Positions 43,716 to 51,391 of a stretch of 64,000 bases of DNA are shown here, piece by piece; within the stretch, counting starts at the first letter, position 1, and every line of letters begins with the position of its first letter. A model generated the notes under the pieces. It made no database searches, was not told the origin of the DNA, and saw only the letters and a list, made by a program, of their open reading frames with translations. The position numbers were made by a program, and so were the translations under genes. The DNA lies in the NCBI GenBank assembly GCA_947499125.1, contig CANMMP010000003.1, forward strand, positions 496,001-560,000, read 5' to 3'. The DNA is from an uncultured Pontibacter sp. GTDB lineage: Bacteria; Bacteroidota; Bacteroidia; Cytophagales; Hymenobacteraceae.

Positions 43716-43970
43716 ATGATTACAACATACAGCGCTATTGAGCAGGAGGTTATCCGGATCATTAGCAGAACCAAAAAAGTTAAGCCTAACCGCTTACACA
43801 CTGACGTTAGCCTGGAACAGAAACTGGGCTTTGATACACTTGATTTGGTAGATATTATACTTGCGCTGGAGAAAAGCTTTAAGATAGAGATACCGGACGA
43901 AGTGCCGATTAATACTGTAGGAGATTTTGTAACCTATGTTGCCGACCATACGGAGCCGGTAGCAGCTTAA
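43716..43970 (+). CDS. Acyl-carrier-protein-like protein lacking the phosphopantetheine serine
   Basis: An 84-residue acidic protein with the acyl carrier protein fold signature: LEQKLGFDTLDLVDIILAL (34-52), then EKSFKIEIPDEV (52-63) and a final helix. The canonical DSL attachment motif reads D-T-L: Thr41 (codon ACA) stands where the prosthetic-group Ser should be. It begins 8 bases after the RND stop and is followed by a terminator, so it is the last gene of the efflux operon. It is probably a non-acylated carrier-like adaptor, or uses Thr inefficiently; no fatty-acid genes are near. Confidence 0.85.
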   Translation: MITTYSAIEQEVIRIISRTKKVKPNRLHTDVSLEQKLGFDTLDLVDIILALEKSFKIEIPDEVPINTVGDFVTYVADHTEPVAA

Positions 43971-43975
43971 TTATT

Positions 43976-44013
43976 AAAACAGAAGAGGCGGGGTATCCCG
44001 CCTCTTCTGTTTT
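43976..44013. terminator. Bidirectional terminator between the efflux operon and ppk1
   Basis: Perfect 17-base stem AAAACAGAAGAGGCGGG with its complement and a GTAT loop; A-run and T-run on the two sides. Confidence 0.85.
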
Positions 44014-44042
44014 ATACTTGTTATATAGCTTACTTCTATACT

Positions 44043-46145
44043 TTATTCCTGGTCCTGTTTTGGTTTCAGGTCTTCGGGTAATAGGCTCTCCAGGTAACTG
44101 TAGGTAGTGTATTGCGACCTTACTGCCTCTCCGGATCTTTTCTTGATATAATTGTTATCAACTTTCCGGGCTTTGGTATTGTCAGCGCGCTGCATATCTA
44201 TAATTGTCCGTACCTGTTCCACCAGGTCTTCCTGGTAAAGCGGGAAAGCAACTTCCACTCGTCGGCTAAGGTTACGTGTCATCCAGTCAGCAGAAGCAAT
44301 GTATATTTTTTCGTCTCCGTTATTATGGAAGATATATACCCGGGCATGCTCCAGGTAACGATCAACTATACTACGCACGGTAATATTGTCGCTGAGGCCG
44401 GCAATGCCGGGTTTCAGGCAGCAGATACCGCGCACCAGCAACTCTATTTTTACGCCAGCCTGGCTTGCCTCGTATAGTTTTCGCATCATGCGCTCGTCCT
44501 GCAGTGCATTCATCTTTAATATCATAGATGCCGGCAGTCCTTTCTTCGCATTCTTTATCTCGGTATTAATCAGCTCCGTGAACCTGTTTCGCATATTTAT
44601 AGGTGCTACCAACAGGTGCTTAAAGCTTTTGTCTGGTTGGCGGTCTATAAAGAAGTTGAATACCTGCTCTACATCGCGGGTAATACGTCTGTCGCTGGTA
44701 AACAGTGCGTGGTCGGCATAAATGGTAGAAGTGTCCTCGTTATAGTTGCCCGTGCTCAGGTAAGCATAACTTACCATCTTCCCTTTTTCGCTGCGGGTTA
44801 TCAGTCCAAGCTTCGAATGCACTTTCAGGTCGGGGATGCCAAGTATAACATTAGCGCCCGCCTTCTGTAGTTTGCCAGCCCAGAAAATATTCGATTCCTC
44901 GTCGAAACGTGCTTTAAGTTCCACCACAACTGTTACCAGCTTCCCGTTTTTGGCTGCTTTGGTAAGCGCTTTGGCAATAGCCGAACCATCGGCCACACGG
45001 TATAAGGTGGCGCTTATAGCAGTTACAGTAGGGTCGGAGGCTGCTTCGTTAAACAATTTTACCACATAATCGAAAGTCTGATACGGGTAGTGTACCATAT
45101 AATCCTGCTTTTGCATAGCCCCCAGAATGCTGGACTCTTTTGCTAAAAGCGGGTGCTGCAGCGTAGGTTGCGGATCATACTTCAGGTCCGGGGTATTAAA
45201 GTCCGGGAAGCCAAAAAAGTCTCGGAAGTTATGATATTTGCTGCCCTCTACAAGCTCTTCTTCTGTGATGCCGGTATGCGCCATAATTGCATCGAGCAGG
45301 CTTTGCGGTGTTTCCGGGTCGTAGAGCAGGCGGGCCGGCGAACCTATTTCCCGCTTTTTCAGGCCTTTCTTTATTTTGCTCATCAGGCTGGCCGTCACAT
45401 CCTCTTCAATATCCAGCTCAGCATCGCGCGATACTTTTACAGCATGTGTATCGAATTGCTTATAGTCCGGGAATAGCAGTGGCAGGCAGGCGCGGATGGC
45501 ATCATCAATAAACATAACATAGCGCTTGTCTTTCTGGGTAGGCAGTTTTATAAAGCGGCTTCCATGTTTTTTGGTTGGCACTTCCAGCATAGCGTATTGC
45601 TCGGGTGCTGCATTCTTGTTTTTAGGGTCGCTCATCTGCACCGTCAGGTACACTGTCTGGTCTTTCAGGAAAAAGTGCGTATCGGTATCATCCATCAGCA
45701 TGGGTACCAGTATTTGCTGCAGGTTTTCCTTAAAGTAAGTTGTTATAAACTTTTTCTGAGCTGTGCTGAGGTCGTCTTCGGTCAGCAAGTGGATGTTCTC
45801 CTTTTCCAGGTCGGCCAGTATGCCTTCCCGGAATACCTGTCCAAATTCTTCCTGCTGCTTTTTAACTTCTTCCAGTACCTGGTTCAGGGTTTCGGCCGGG
45901 TCGTTATCCAGCTTTTCGAGGGTTTTGCGTTTAAGTTTAACCAGGCGCTTCATGGTGGCTACGCGCACCTTAAAATATTCGTCGAGGTTAGACGAAAAAA
46001 TAGCCATAAACTTAATACGCTCCAGCAAAGGCACACTTTTATCGCGGGCCTCCTGCAGCACTCTATAGTTAAAGGCAAGCCAACTTAACTCCCGGTTTAT
46101 AAACTCAGGCTTTGTCTGACTTTTCTTATTCTTTTCTTTATCCAT
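44043..46145 (-). CDS. ppk1: Polyphosphate kinase 1
   Basis: A 700-residue PPK1 that polymerises the terminal phosphate of ATP into polyphosphate. It has the N-terminal helical domain (FINRELSWLAFNYRVLQEA), two phospholipase-D-like domains, catalytic His in DLKVHSKLGLITR and second-site His in YLEHARVYIFHNNG, and STGNYNEDTS. Full length. The SixA gene lies upstream on the same strand with a gap of about 95 bases, an association I recall in this phylum, probably linking phosphate metabolism. Confidence 0.95.
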   Translation of the reverse strand: MDKEKNKKSQTKPEFINRELSWLAFNYRVLQEARDKSVPLLERIKFMAIFSSNLDEYFKVRVATMKRLVKLKRKTLEKLDNDPAETLNQVLEEVKKQQEEFGQVFREGILADLEKENIHLLTEDDLSTAQKKFITTYFKENLQQILVPMLMDDTDTHFFLKDQTVYLTVQMSDPKNKNAAPEQYAMLEVPTKKHGSRFIKLPTQKDKRYVMFIDDAIRACLPLLFPDYKQFDTHAVKVSRDAELDIEEDVTASLMSKIKKGLKKREIGSPARLLYDPETPQSLLDAIMAHTGITEEELVEGSKYHNFRDFFGFPDFNTPDLKYDPQPTLQHPLLAKESSILGAMQKQDYMVHYPYQTFDYVVKLFNEAASDPTVTAISATLYRVADGSAIAKALTKAAKNGKLVTVVVELKARFDEESNIFWAGKLQKAGANVILGIPDLKVHSKLGLITRSEKGKMVSYAYLSTGNYNEDTSTIYADHALFTSDRRITRDVEQVFNFFIDRQPDKSFKHLLVAPINMRNRFTELINTEIKNAKKGLPASMILKMNALQDERMMRKLYEASQAGVKIELLVRGICCLKPGIAGLSDNITVRSIVDRYLEHARVYIFHNNGDEKIYIASADWMTRNLSRRVEVAFPLYQEDLVEQVRTIIDMQRADNTKARKVDNNYIKKRSGEAVRSQYTTYSYLESLLPEDLKPKQDQE

Positions 46146-46240
46146 TTCAGTATAATATGCGCTGCTGCAGCCAAATGTTTATAGTTTAACGGCATCTGAC
46201 AATACAGCAGATAGGGTGATTTTATAAAGCTGATTCAGCT

Positions 46241-46735
46241 CTATCTATAGTTCTTAGGAAAGTCGAAAAACTTGTAGGAGGCATTGTCGCGGTCTATTTC
46301 GTACCAGCTTTCGCAGTTAAAACTTAGCGCTACAAGGCCTGCAGTAGGTATACTGCCTATTACTTCCGGCGACAGCATGTTGGCAAATTCTGTCAGGGCT
46401 TCGTTGTGGCCTACCAGCATAACGCTGTCTATTTCAGCAGGCGATTCGCGTACTACTTCCAGCAGCGTTTTCTTATCGGCACCGTAAATTCGGTCATCGA
46501 TCAGGATGTGGTCCGGGTCGTAGCCAAGTTCTTTACCTACCAGGTTGGCAGTAGTTAGCGCGCGTACAGCAGGGCTCGATATGATAAGGGCAGGCGCTTC
46601 TCCGCGTGATGCCAGCTCGCGTCCCATTAAGGGGGCGTCGGTGCGGCCGCGTTTGTTAAGAGGCCTGTCATGGTCGCTTAGTTCATCAAACTCCCAGCTC
46701 GATTTAGCGTGCCTCAGTATATATAATGTCTTCAT
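46241..46735 (-). CDS. sixA: SixA-type histidine phosphatase
   Basis: A 164-residue RHG-superfamily phosphatase with phospho-acceptor His9 in ILRHAKSSWE and the second catalytic block VGHNEALTEF (about 108-117). Members act on phosphohistidine in phosphorelay proteins, but a role on other substrates is possible. It precedes ppk1 on the same strand. No Shine-Dalgarno. The short form (no extra domain) fits SixA. Confidence 0.85.
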   Translation of the reverse strand: MKTLYILRHAKSSWEFDELSDHDRPLNKRGRTDAPLMGRELASRGEAPALIISSPAVRALTTANLVGKELGYDPDHILIDDRIYGADKKTLLEVVRESPAEIDSVMLVGHNEALTEFANMLSPEVIGSIPTAGLVALSFNCESWYEIDRDNASYKFFDFPKNYR

Positions 46736-47289
46736 TTGTTCTAAAATCGATTAAAACAGCAGCATAACGCTATTGCTTTAGTTCTGTGTCTTTACTGTAA
46801 GTACCAGTAAATAGTTGTGGTTGGCAAAAGCCGGATGGAGCTGGTGTGCTGACTGAAGTTAGTAAAGGTTATAGTTAGGCTATAGTTGGCTGATTGGTGT
46901 AAGCTGTAAGATGTTATACATGATGACTGAAACCACTTAGTGTACTACTCTGAACCTATACTTGTAACTATAGAACTATACTTTTAAACATAGCAATAGC
47001 AGACATGCCCCTCCTCGGAGGGGGAGAACGAGAGTTTGAAGATAGAGAGATTAGATATGAGGGGTTAGCAATGGTTTGACTAACGGTGACTATAGCACTA
47101 TAAAGCAGTCTGTAACTACAGCAGAAATTCCCCTCCTTGGAGGGGTAGGGGTGGGTTTGCAATATAGCCAGCGGCACTGTTTGTCCCTATCGGGCCAGTT
47201 GGGTCGGGAGTATCAACATTTGTTATAAAGTCACGAGTCAGGAAACTCGCGCCAGCGGATAAGTTTATAGGTGATAGAAATCGAGCTAA
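46736..47289. repeat. Repeat-rich intergenic region with CCCCTCC palindromes
   Basis: No gene was found. It contains CCCCTCCTCGGAGGGG-type palindromes at about 47007-47025 and CCCCTCCTTGGAGGGG at 47130-47145 (with tail TAGGGGTGGGTTTG), many ACTATA/AGTATA motifs, and an imperfect direct repeat CACGAGTCAGGAAACTCGCGCC near 47231-47252 that looks like another family copy. Confidence 0.6.
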
Positions 47290-47292
47290 AAC

Positions 47293-47321
47293 AAAAAGAG
47301 CTACCCGAAGGCAGCTCTTTT
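47293..47321 (-). terminator. Terminator after hflX
   Basis: Eight-base stem AAAGAGCT/AGCTCTTT with 10-base loop, T-run on the minus strand, 21 bases past the hflX stop. Confidence 0.7.
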
Positions 47322-47341
47322 ATAGTTGTGGTTATGTAAGC

Positions 47342-48529
47342 TTATACATTATTCGGATAGCGTTCGTAATGTATTTCTTCTACGCGGCGCTGCAGTTCTT
47401 CGCGTAGGCCATCGATGTTGATCTTATTTGTTGCCGAAATGAAAAGGGCCGGAGCATGGATCTTCGCCATATAAGTAGCTTTCAGGTCTTCGATAGATGG
47501 TAGCACTTCGTCGCCTTCTTCCTGCATTTCCTGCTCACGCTTCTGTAAGTATAGATCTACTTTGTTAAACACCAGTAACACTGGTTTGTCAACTGCATTT
47601 ATATCTTTCAGGGTATCGTTTACTACTTCGATGTGCTCCTCAAAAGACGGATGCGAAATATCTACGACATGCACCAGCAGATCCGCTTCGCGTATCTCAT
47701 CCAGCGTAGATTTAAATGCTTCTACAAGTTTGGTTGGTAGCTTACGGATAAACCCTACCGTGTCGGATAGCAGGAACGGGATGTTGTTGAAAACTACCTT
47801 GCGCACCGTGGCATCGACAGTAGCAAACAGTTTGTTCTCCGCAAAAACCTCCGATTTTGACAGCAGGTTCATAATGGTGGATTTGCCAACGTTGGTATAA
47901 CCTACCAGGGCCACTCTAACCATAGCCGCACGCGACTTGCGTTGCTCATAGTTCTGCTTCTCGAATTTTTTAAGACGCTCTTTCAGCAAGGTTATTTTTT
48001 CGCGTACTATACGGCGGTCAGTCTCGATCTCTGTTTCACCGGGGCCTTTCATACCGATACCACCTTTTTGCTTGGATAAGTGAGTCCAGAGGTTGGTAAG
48101 GCGTGGCAGCAGGTATTGGTACTGAGCCATCTCTACCTGGGCGTGGGCCTGGGCAGTTTTAGCGCGAAGGGCAAAAATATCAAGTATAAGTAAGCTGCGG
48201 TCTACGATCTTTACCTGTAGTTCGCGCTCAATGTTTCGCACCTGCGAGGGGCTCAGGTCATCATCAAAAATAACCATATCCACGTTGTGCTCTATTACAA
48301 AAGCTTTTATCTCATCCAGCTTACCACTACCTACAAACGTGGCGCGGTCCGGTTTTTCGAGTTTCTGTACAAAGCGTTTTATAGTTTCGGCACCGGCGGT
48401 TTCGGTTAAAAAAGCAAGCTCATCGAGGTACTCTTTTGTCTGTTCATCAGTTTGGCGGTAGCCCGGTACGGCCACCAGTACCGCGGTTTCCTGCGGCTTA
48501 GCGGTTTCGTAAAATTTCTGTTTACCCAT
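47342..48529 (-). CDS. hflX: GTPase HflX
   Basis: A 395-residue ribosome-associated GTPase that splits ribosomes, notably under heat stress. The N-terminal HflX domain includes FVGSGKLDEIKAF, a glycine-rich linker KQKGGIGMKGPGETEIETDRR precedes the G domain, with P-loop GYTNVGKST, DTVGFIRKLP and NKVD. All switch motifs present. The next gene upstream ends 3 bases before its start, suggesting an operon with the cytochrome gene. Confidence 0.95.
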   Translation of the reverse strand: MGKQKFYETAKPQETAVLVAVPGYRQTDEQTKEYLDELAFLTETAGAETIKRFVQKLEKPDRATFVGSGKLDEIKAFVIEHNVDMVIFDDDLSPSQVRNIERELQVKIVDRSLLILDIFALRAKTAQAHAQVEMAQYQYLLPRLTNLWTHLSKQKGGIGMKGPGETEIETDRRIVREKITLLKERLKKFEKQNYEQRKSRAAMVRVALVGYTNVGKSTIMNLLSKSEVFAENKLFATVDATVRKVVFNNIPFLLSDTVGFIRKLPTKLVEAFKSTLDEIREADLLVHVVDISHPSFEEHIEVVNDTLKDINAVDKPVLLVFNKVDLYLQKREQEMQEEGDEVLPSIEDLKATYMAKIHAPALFISATNKINIDGLREELQRRVEEIHYERYPNNV

Positions 48530-48532
48530 TAA

Positions 48533-49252
48533 TTATTCTTTAAGCGTCATGGTATAAGCTGCCAGTTGGTCCAGTTCCTGTTCGTTTAGTTTGCTGCCAT
48601 AAGCAGGCATCAGGGCACGTCCGTTGGCAATAACTTCTTTACGTGCATTCAGGCTAAGTTGGCTTTGTTGCAGGTTGGCTGCGCCGCTTGTTCCTTTAGC
48701 ACCGTCTTCGCCGTGGCAATTGGCACATTCGTTTACGTAAATAGCCCAGGCATTGGTCAGGGCTGTTTCGTTTAACGAGGCAACAATCTCCTCAGGTGCC
48801 GGGCCAGGAGTGTTTAAACTGATTTCGCCTGTTTCGGTTGCGTCTGTTCCGGGAGTTGGGCTTACTATGCTTCGTTCTGCAACTACTTCCTGCATAAAGA
48901 GGCTATCGGTTTCGGTAATGCCATATACATACAAAAACAGCAAGAGGGCAACTACGGCAAATACTTTATTGTTTTGTTTCAGGCCAATTATGCCAACCGG
49001 AATTGCCACCAGCACCAACACTATTTTTATAACGAGCCAGGTAGGGATACCTCCGTTGTAGTTAAAGAGCAGCCAACCACCTGTAATAAGTATAAGCGTA
49101 CCGAGCACCATTTCGGGCACTTTGGTTTTGTTGCGGACGCTGGTAAGTGTATCGTGTTTGTTTAAGAGCAGCAGGACAACTTTAAAAGTAAATAGCAGCA
49201 GGAATAAAATTATTACAAGCACATGTGTATGCAAAAAGGCAGTAACAGGCAT
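48533..49252 (-). CDS. Membrane-anchored c-type cytochrome with SirB-like N-terminus
   Basis: A 239-residue protein. Residues 1-112 contain four hydrophobic helices in a pattern resembling SirB membrane proteins (HTHVLVIILFLLLFTFKVVLLLL). After a linker comes a cytochrome c domain with heme motif CANCH (176-180) and a Met ligand near 215 in ALMPAYG. The domain is presumably periplasmic. Electron-transfer partner not evident. It lies 3 bases upstream of hflX on the same strand. Confidence 0.82.
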   Translation of the reverse strand: MPVTAFLHTHVLVIILFLLLFTFKVVLLLLNKHDTLTSVRNKTKVPEMVLGTLILITGGWLLFNYNGGIPTWLVIKIVLVLVAIPVGIIGLKQNNKVFAVVALLLFLYVYGITETDSLFMQEVVAERSIVSPTPGTDATETGEISLNTPGPAPEEIVASLNETALTNAWAIYVNECANCHGEDGAKGTSGAANLQQSQLSLNARKEVIANGRALMPAYGSKLNEQELDQLAAYTMTLKE

Positions 49253-49368
49253 AAAGTTGTTTGGTGCGGTAAAAGGTTTGGGAAGAATACATGCAATTTA
49301 GGGTATTTTTTGAGATGATAGTTCTATTTTAGGTAACTTGTACCGCTTTTAGGACTTATAAAGCATTT

Positions 49369-50487
49369 ATGCGCATCGCTATTGTAGTCAATACTTCCTG
49401 GAACATCTACAACTTTCGGCTAAGCCTGATAAAGGCCCTGCTTGCCGAAGGCCACGAAGTAGTAGCTATTGCGCCGCACGACAAATACGCGAAGCGCCTG
49501 GTAGAAGCCGGCTGCCGTTTTGTGCCCGTAACGATGGAGAAAGGCACCAACCCGTTTAAAGATCTGTGGCTTACCTGGCGCCTGTATCGTGCATATTCCC
49601 GCGTTAAGCCCGATGCCGTGCTGCACTATACTATAAAACCCAATATTTATGGGGCTATTGCAGCGCACTGGGCTGGCATTCCGGCCATCAACAATGTATC
49701 GGGGCTGGGTACGGTGTTCATCAAAAAGGATTACATCTCTAACATAGCGCTTAAACTATACAAGCAGGCATTTAAGTACCCTAAAAAGGTGTTTTTCCAG
49801 AACAACGACGACCGCAAGCTTTTCCTGAAGCATAAACTGGTGCGTGCCGGTATAACCGAAGTGTTGCCTGGCTCAGGTATAGACCTCGAGGCATTTAAAC
49901 CACAACCTAAGCCAGACACATCGGCTCCCTTTACATTTCTGATGATAGCACGCGTGCTCTATGAGAAAGGTATAGCCGAATACATGGAAGCCTGCCGCCT
50001 GCTAAAAGAGAAGTACCCAACTATAAAATGCCAGTTGCTGGGCCAGGTTGATGAACGGAGCCGTTTTGGTATAAAACAAACGGTGCTGGATGCCTGGCTG
50101 AGCGAAGGTGCTGTAGATTATTTAGGCACTACAGACAATGTGGCAACTATAATTGCGCAAGCCGATTGTGTGGTGCTTCCATCATACCGGGAAGGCACGC
50201 CACGCACACTACTGGAGGCAGCCGCCATGGCCAAACCTTTGATCGCGACAAACGTGCCGGGCTGCCGCGAGGTGGTGCAGCAAAGTATAAACGGCCTGCT
50301 GTGCCGTGTACGCAACGCCCCCGACCTGGCTGATAAAATGGAGCAGATGCTGCAAATGCCACAGGAACAACTAAAGAGAATGGGCGAAGCCAGCCGCCAT
50401 ATTGCCGAAACTAAATTTGATGTGAACTTTGTGATACAACGCTATCAGCGCGCTATAAATGAAGTTGCCAACCTAAGTAAAGTATAA
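49369..50487 (+). CDS. Glycosyltransferase family 4 protein
   Basis: A 372-residue GT-B glycosyltransferase. N-terminal Rossmann domain with LIKALLAEGHEVVAIAPHDKYA and the acceptor side SGLGTVFIKKDY; the C-terminal nucleotide-sugar domain has PSYREGTPRTLLEAAAMAKPL (E-x7-E motif) and NVPGCREVV. It probably adds a sugar to a lipid-linked precursor in exopolysaccharide or O-antigen synthesis. The next gene is rfbC, which makes dTDP-rhamnose precursor, supporting an envelope polysaccharide role. Confidence 0.88.
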   Translation: MRIAIVVNTSWNIYNFRLSLIKALLAEGHEVVAIAPHDKYAKRLVEAGCRFVPVTMEKGTNPFKDLWLTWRLYRAYSRVKPDAVLHYTIKPNIYGAIAAHWAGIPAINNVSGLGTVFIKKDYISNIALKLYKQAFKYPKKVFFQNNDDRKLFLKHKLVRAGITEVLPGSGIDLEAFKPQPKPDTSAPFTFLMIARVLYEKGIAEYMEACRLLKEKYPTIKCQLLGQVDERSRFGIKQTVLDAWLSEGAVDYLGTTDNVATIIAQADCVVLPSYREGTPRTLLEAAAMAKPLIATNVPGCREVVQQSINGLLCRVRNAPDLADKMEQMLQMPQEQLKRMGEASRHIAETKFDVNFVIQRYQRAINEVANLSKV

Positions 50488-50501
50488 ACTATAAAGTATA
50501 A

Positions 50502-51044
50502 ATGGATTTTAAGACGTTTGAGATAGAGGGCTTAATAGAGTTTCAGCCACGGGTTTTTCGCGATGACCGGGGATATTTTTTAGAGACGTTCAGTACGAAA
50601 TGGTTCGAGCCGTTGGATATTCAACCAGACTTTGTGCAGGATAACCAATCGGTCTCTAAAAAAGGTGTTTTGCGTGGTTTGCATTTCCAGAAGCCACCTT
50701 TTGCGCAGGGCAAACTGGTACGTGTTTCCTCAGGTCGCGCGTTGGATGTAGCCGTTGACCTGCGTAAAAACTCCCCGACCTATGGCCAGCATGTTACCTG
50801 TGTGTTAGATGCTGATAAGCAGAATGTATTTTACGTGCCCGAAGGTTTTGCCCACGGTTTTGTAGCCCTCGAAGACAACACTACTTTCCTGTACAAGTGC
50901 ACCGATTATTACGAACCAACCTCAGAAGGTGGCCTGCTCTGGAACGACCCTGAATTAGGTATAGACTGGGGAATTGAGAACCCACTGGTATCGCCGAAAG
51001 ATGAAGTGCTGCCGCTGTTGAGAAACTTTGAGTCGCCTTTTTAG
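50502..51044 (+). CDS. rfbC: dTDP-4-dehydrorhamnose 3,5-epimerase
   Basis: A 180-residue cupin-fold epimerase in dTDP-L-rhamnose synthesis. The catalytic His61 lies in GVLRGLHFQKPPFAQGKLVRV and the Tyr in the YYEPTSEGGLLWND block; YVPEGFAHGFVAL completes the active site. rfbA, rfbB and rfbD are not adjacent. The gene starts 14 bases after the glycosyltransferase stop. A repeat begins at its own stop codon. Confidence 0.93.
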   Translation: MDFKTFEIEGLIEFQPRVFRDDRGYFLETFSTKWFEPLDIQPDFVQDNQSVSKKGVLRGLHFQKPPFAQGKLVRVSSGRALDVAVDLRKNSPTYGQHVTCVLDADKQNVFYVPEGFAHGFVALEDNTTFLYKCTDYYEPTSEGGLLWNDPELGIDWGIENPLVSPKDEVLPLLRNFESPF

Positions 51045-51083
51045 GACTAAGATTTTTAAAGGATTATGGGATTAGGCTGGAGT
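51042..51083 (+). repeat. Gene-end ACTAAGATTTTTAA repeat after rfbC
   Basis: TAGGACTAAGATTTTTAAAGG, then GGGATTAGGCTGGAG. It overlaps the rfbC stop (51042-51044). Inverted copy at 51345-51391 abuts the murF stop from the other side. Confidence 0.7.
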
Positions 51084-51123
51084 TAGTCTGCTATTGGATT
51101 GGTGGGGATTGAAATGAACATGT

Positions 51124-51154
51124 AGAGACGCAATATTTTGCGTCTCTTTTTTTG
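51124..51154 (+). terminator. GACGCAA palindrome acting as terminator of rfbC
   Basis: AGAGACGCAA, loop TATT, TTGCGTCTCT followed by seven T. Repeat-family copy with a terminator-like T-run. Confidence 0.65.
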
Positions 51155-51159
51155 TCTGA

Positions 51160-51200
51160 ATCAGGATTCACAGGATTAAAGGATTCACAGGATTTTAAAC
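51160..51200 (+). repeat. CAGGATTAAAGGATT repeat
   Basis: GAATCAGGATTCACAGGATTAAAGG then ATTCACAGGATTTTAAA: internal tandem GGATTCACAGGATT. A related stretch is at about 33583-33631 (CTGAATCAGGATTTGCAGGAT). No gene occupies 51084-51391. Confidence 0.55.
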
Positions 51201-51271
51201 CAACTATAAACTATAGCAAGGCATCATAAAATATCACACCCATCATAAATATCACAGTTCAGGAATGAAAA

Positions 51272-51295
51272 AGAGACGCAACGTATTGCGTCTCT
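51272..51295 (-). terminator. GACGCAA palindrome acting as terminator of murF
   Basis: AGAGACGCAA, loop CGTA, TTGCGTCTCT; the minus strand continues into TTTTTCATT. Opposite in orientation to the copy at 51124. Confidence 0.6.
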
Positions 51296-51344
51296 ACATA
51301 ATCCGATCTAATTCAAATTATCCAGGTTCTGATTATGTTTTACT

Positions 51345-51391
51345 ATAGCCTAATCCTGAAATCTATAAATCTTAAGAATCTTAGTTCAAAA
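51345..51391 (-). repeat. Gene-end ACTAAGATTTTTAA-type repeat after murF
   Basis: Minus strand, directly after the murF stop: TTTTGAACTAAGATTCTTAAG, then TTTCAGGATTAGGCTATAG. Inverted relative to the copy at 51042. Confidence 0.65.
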
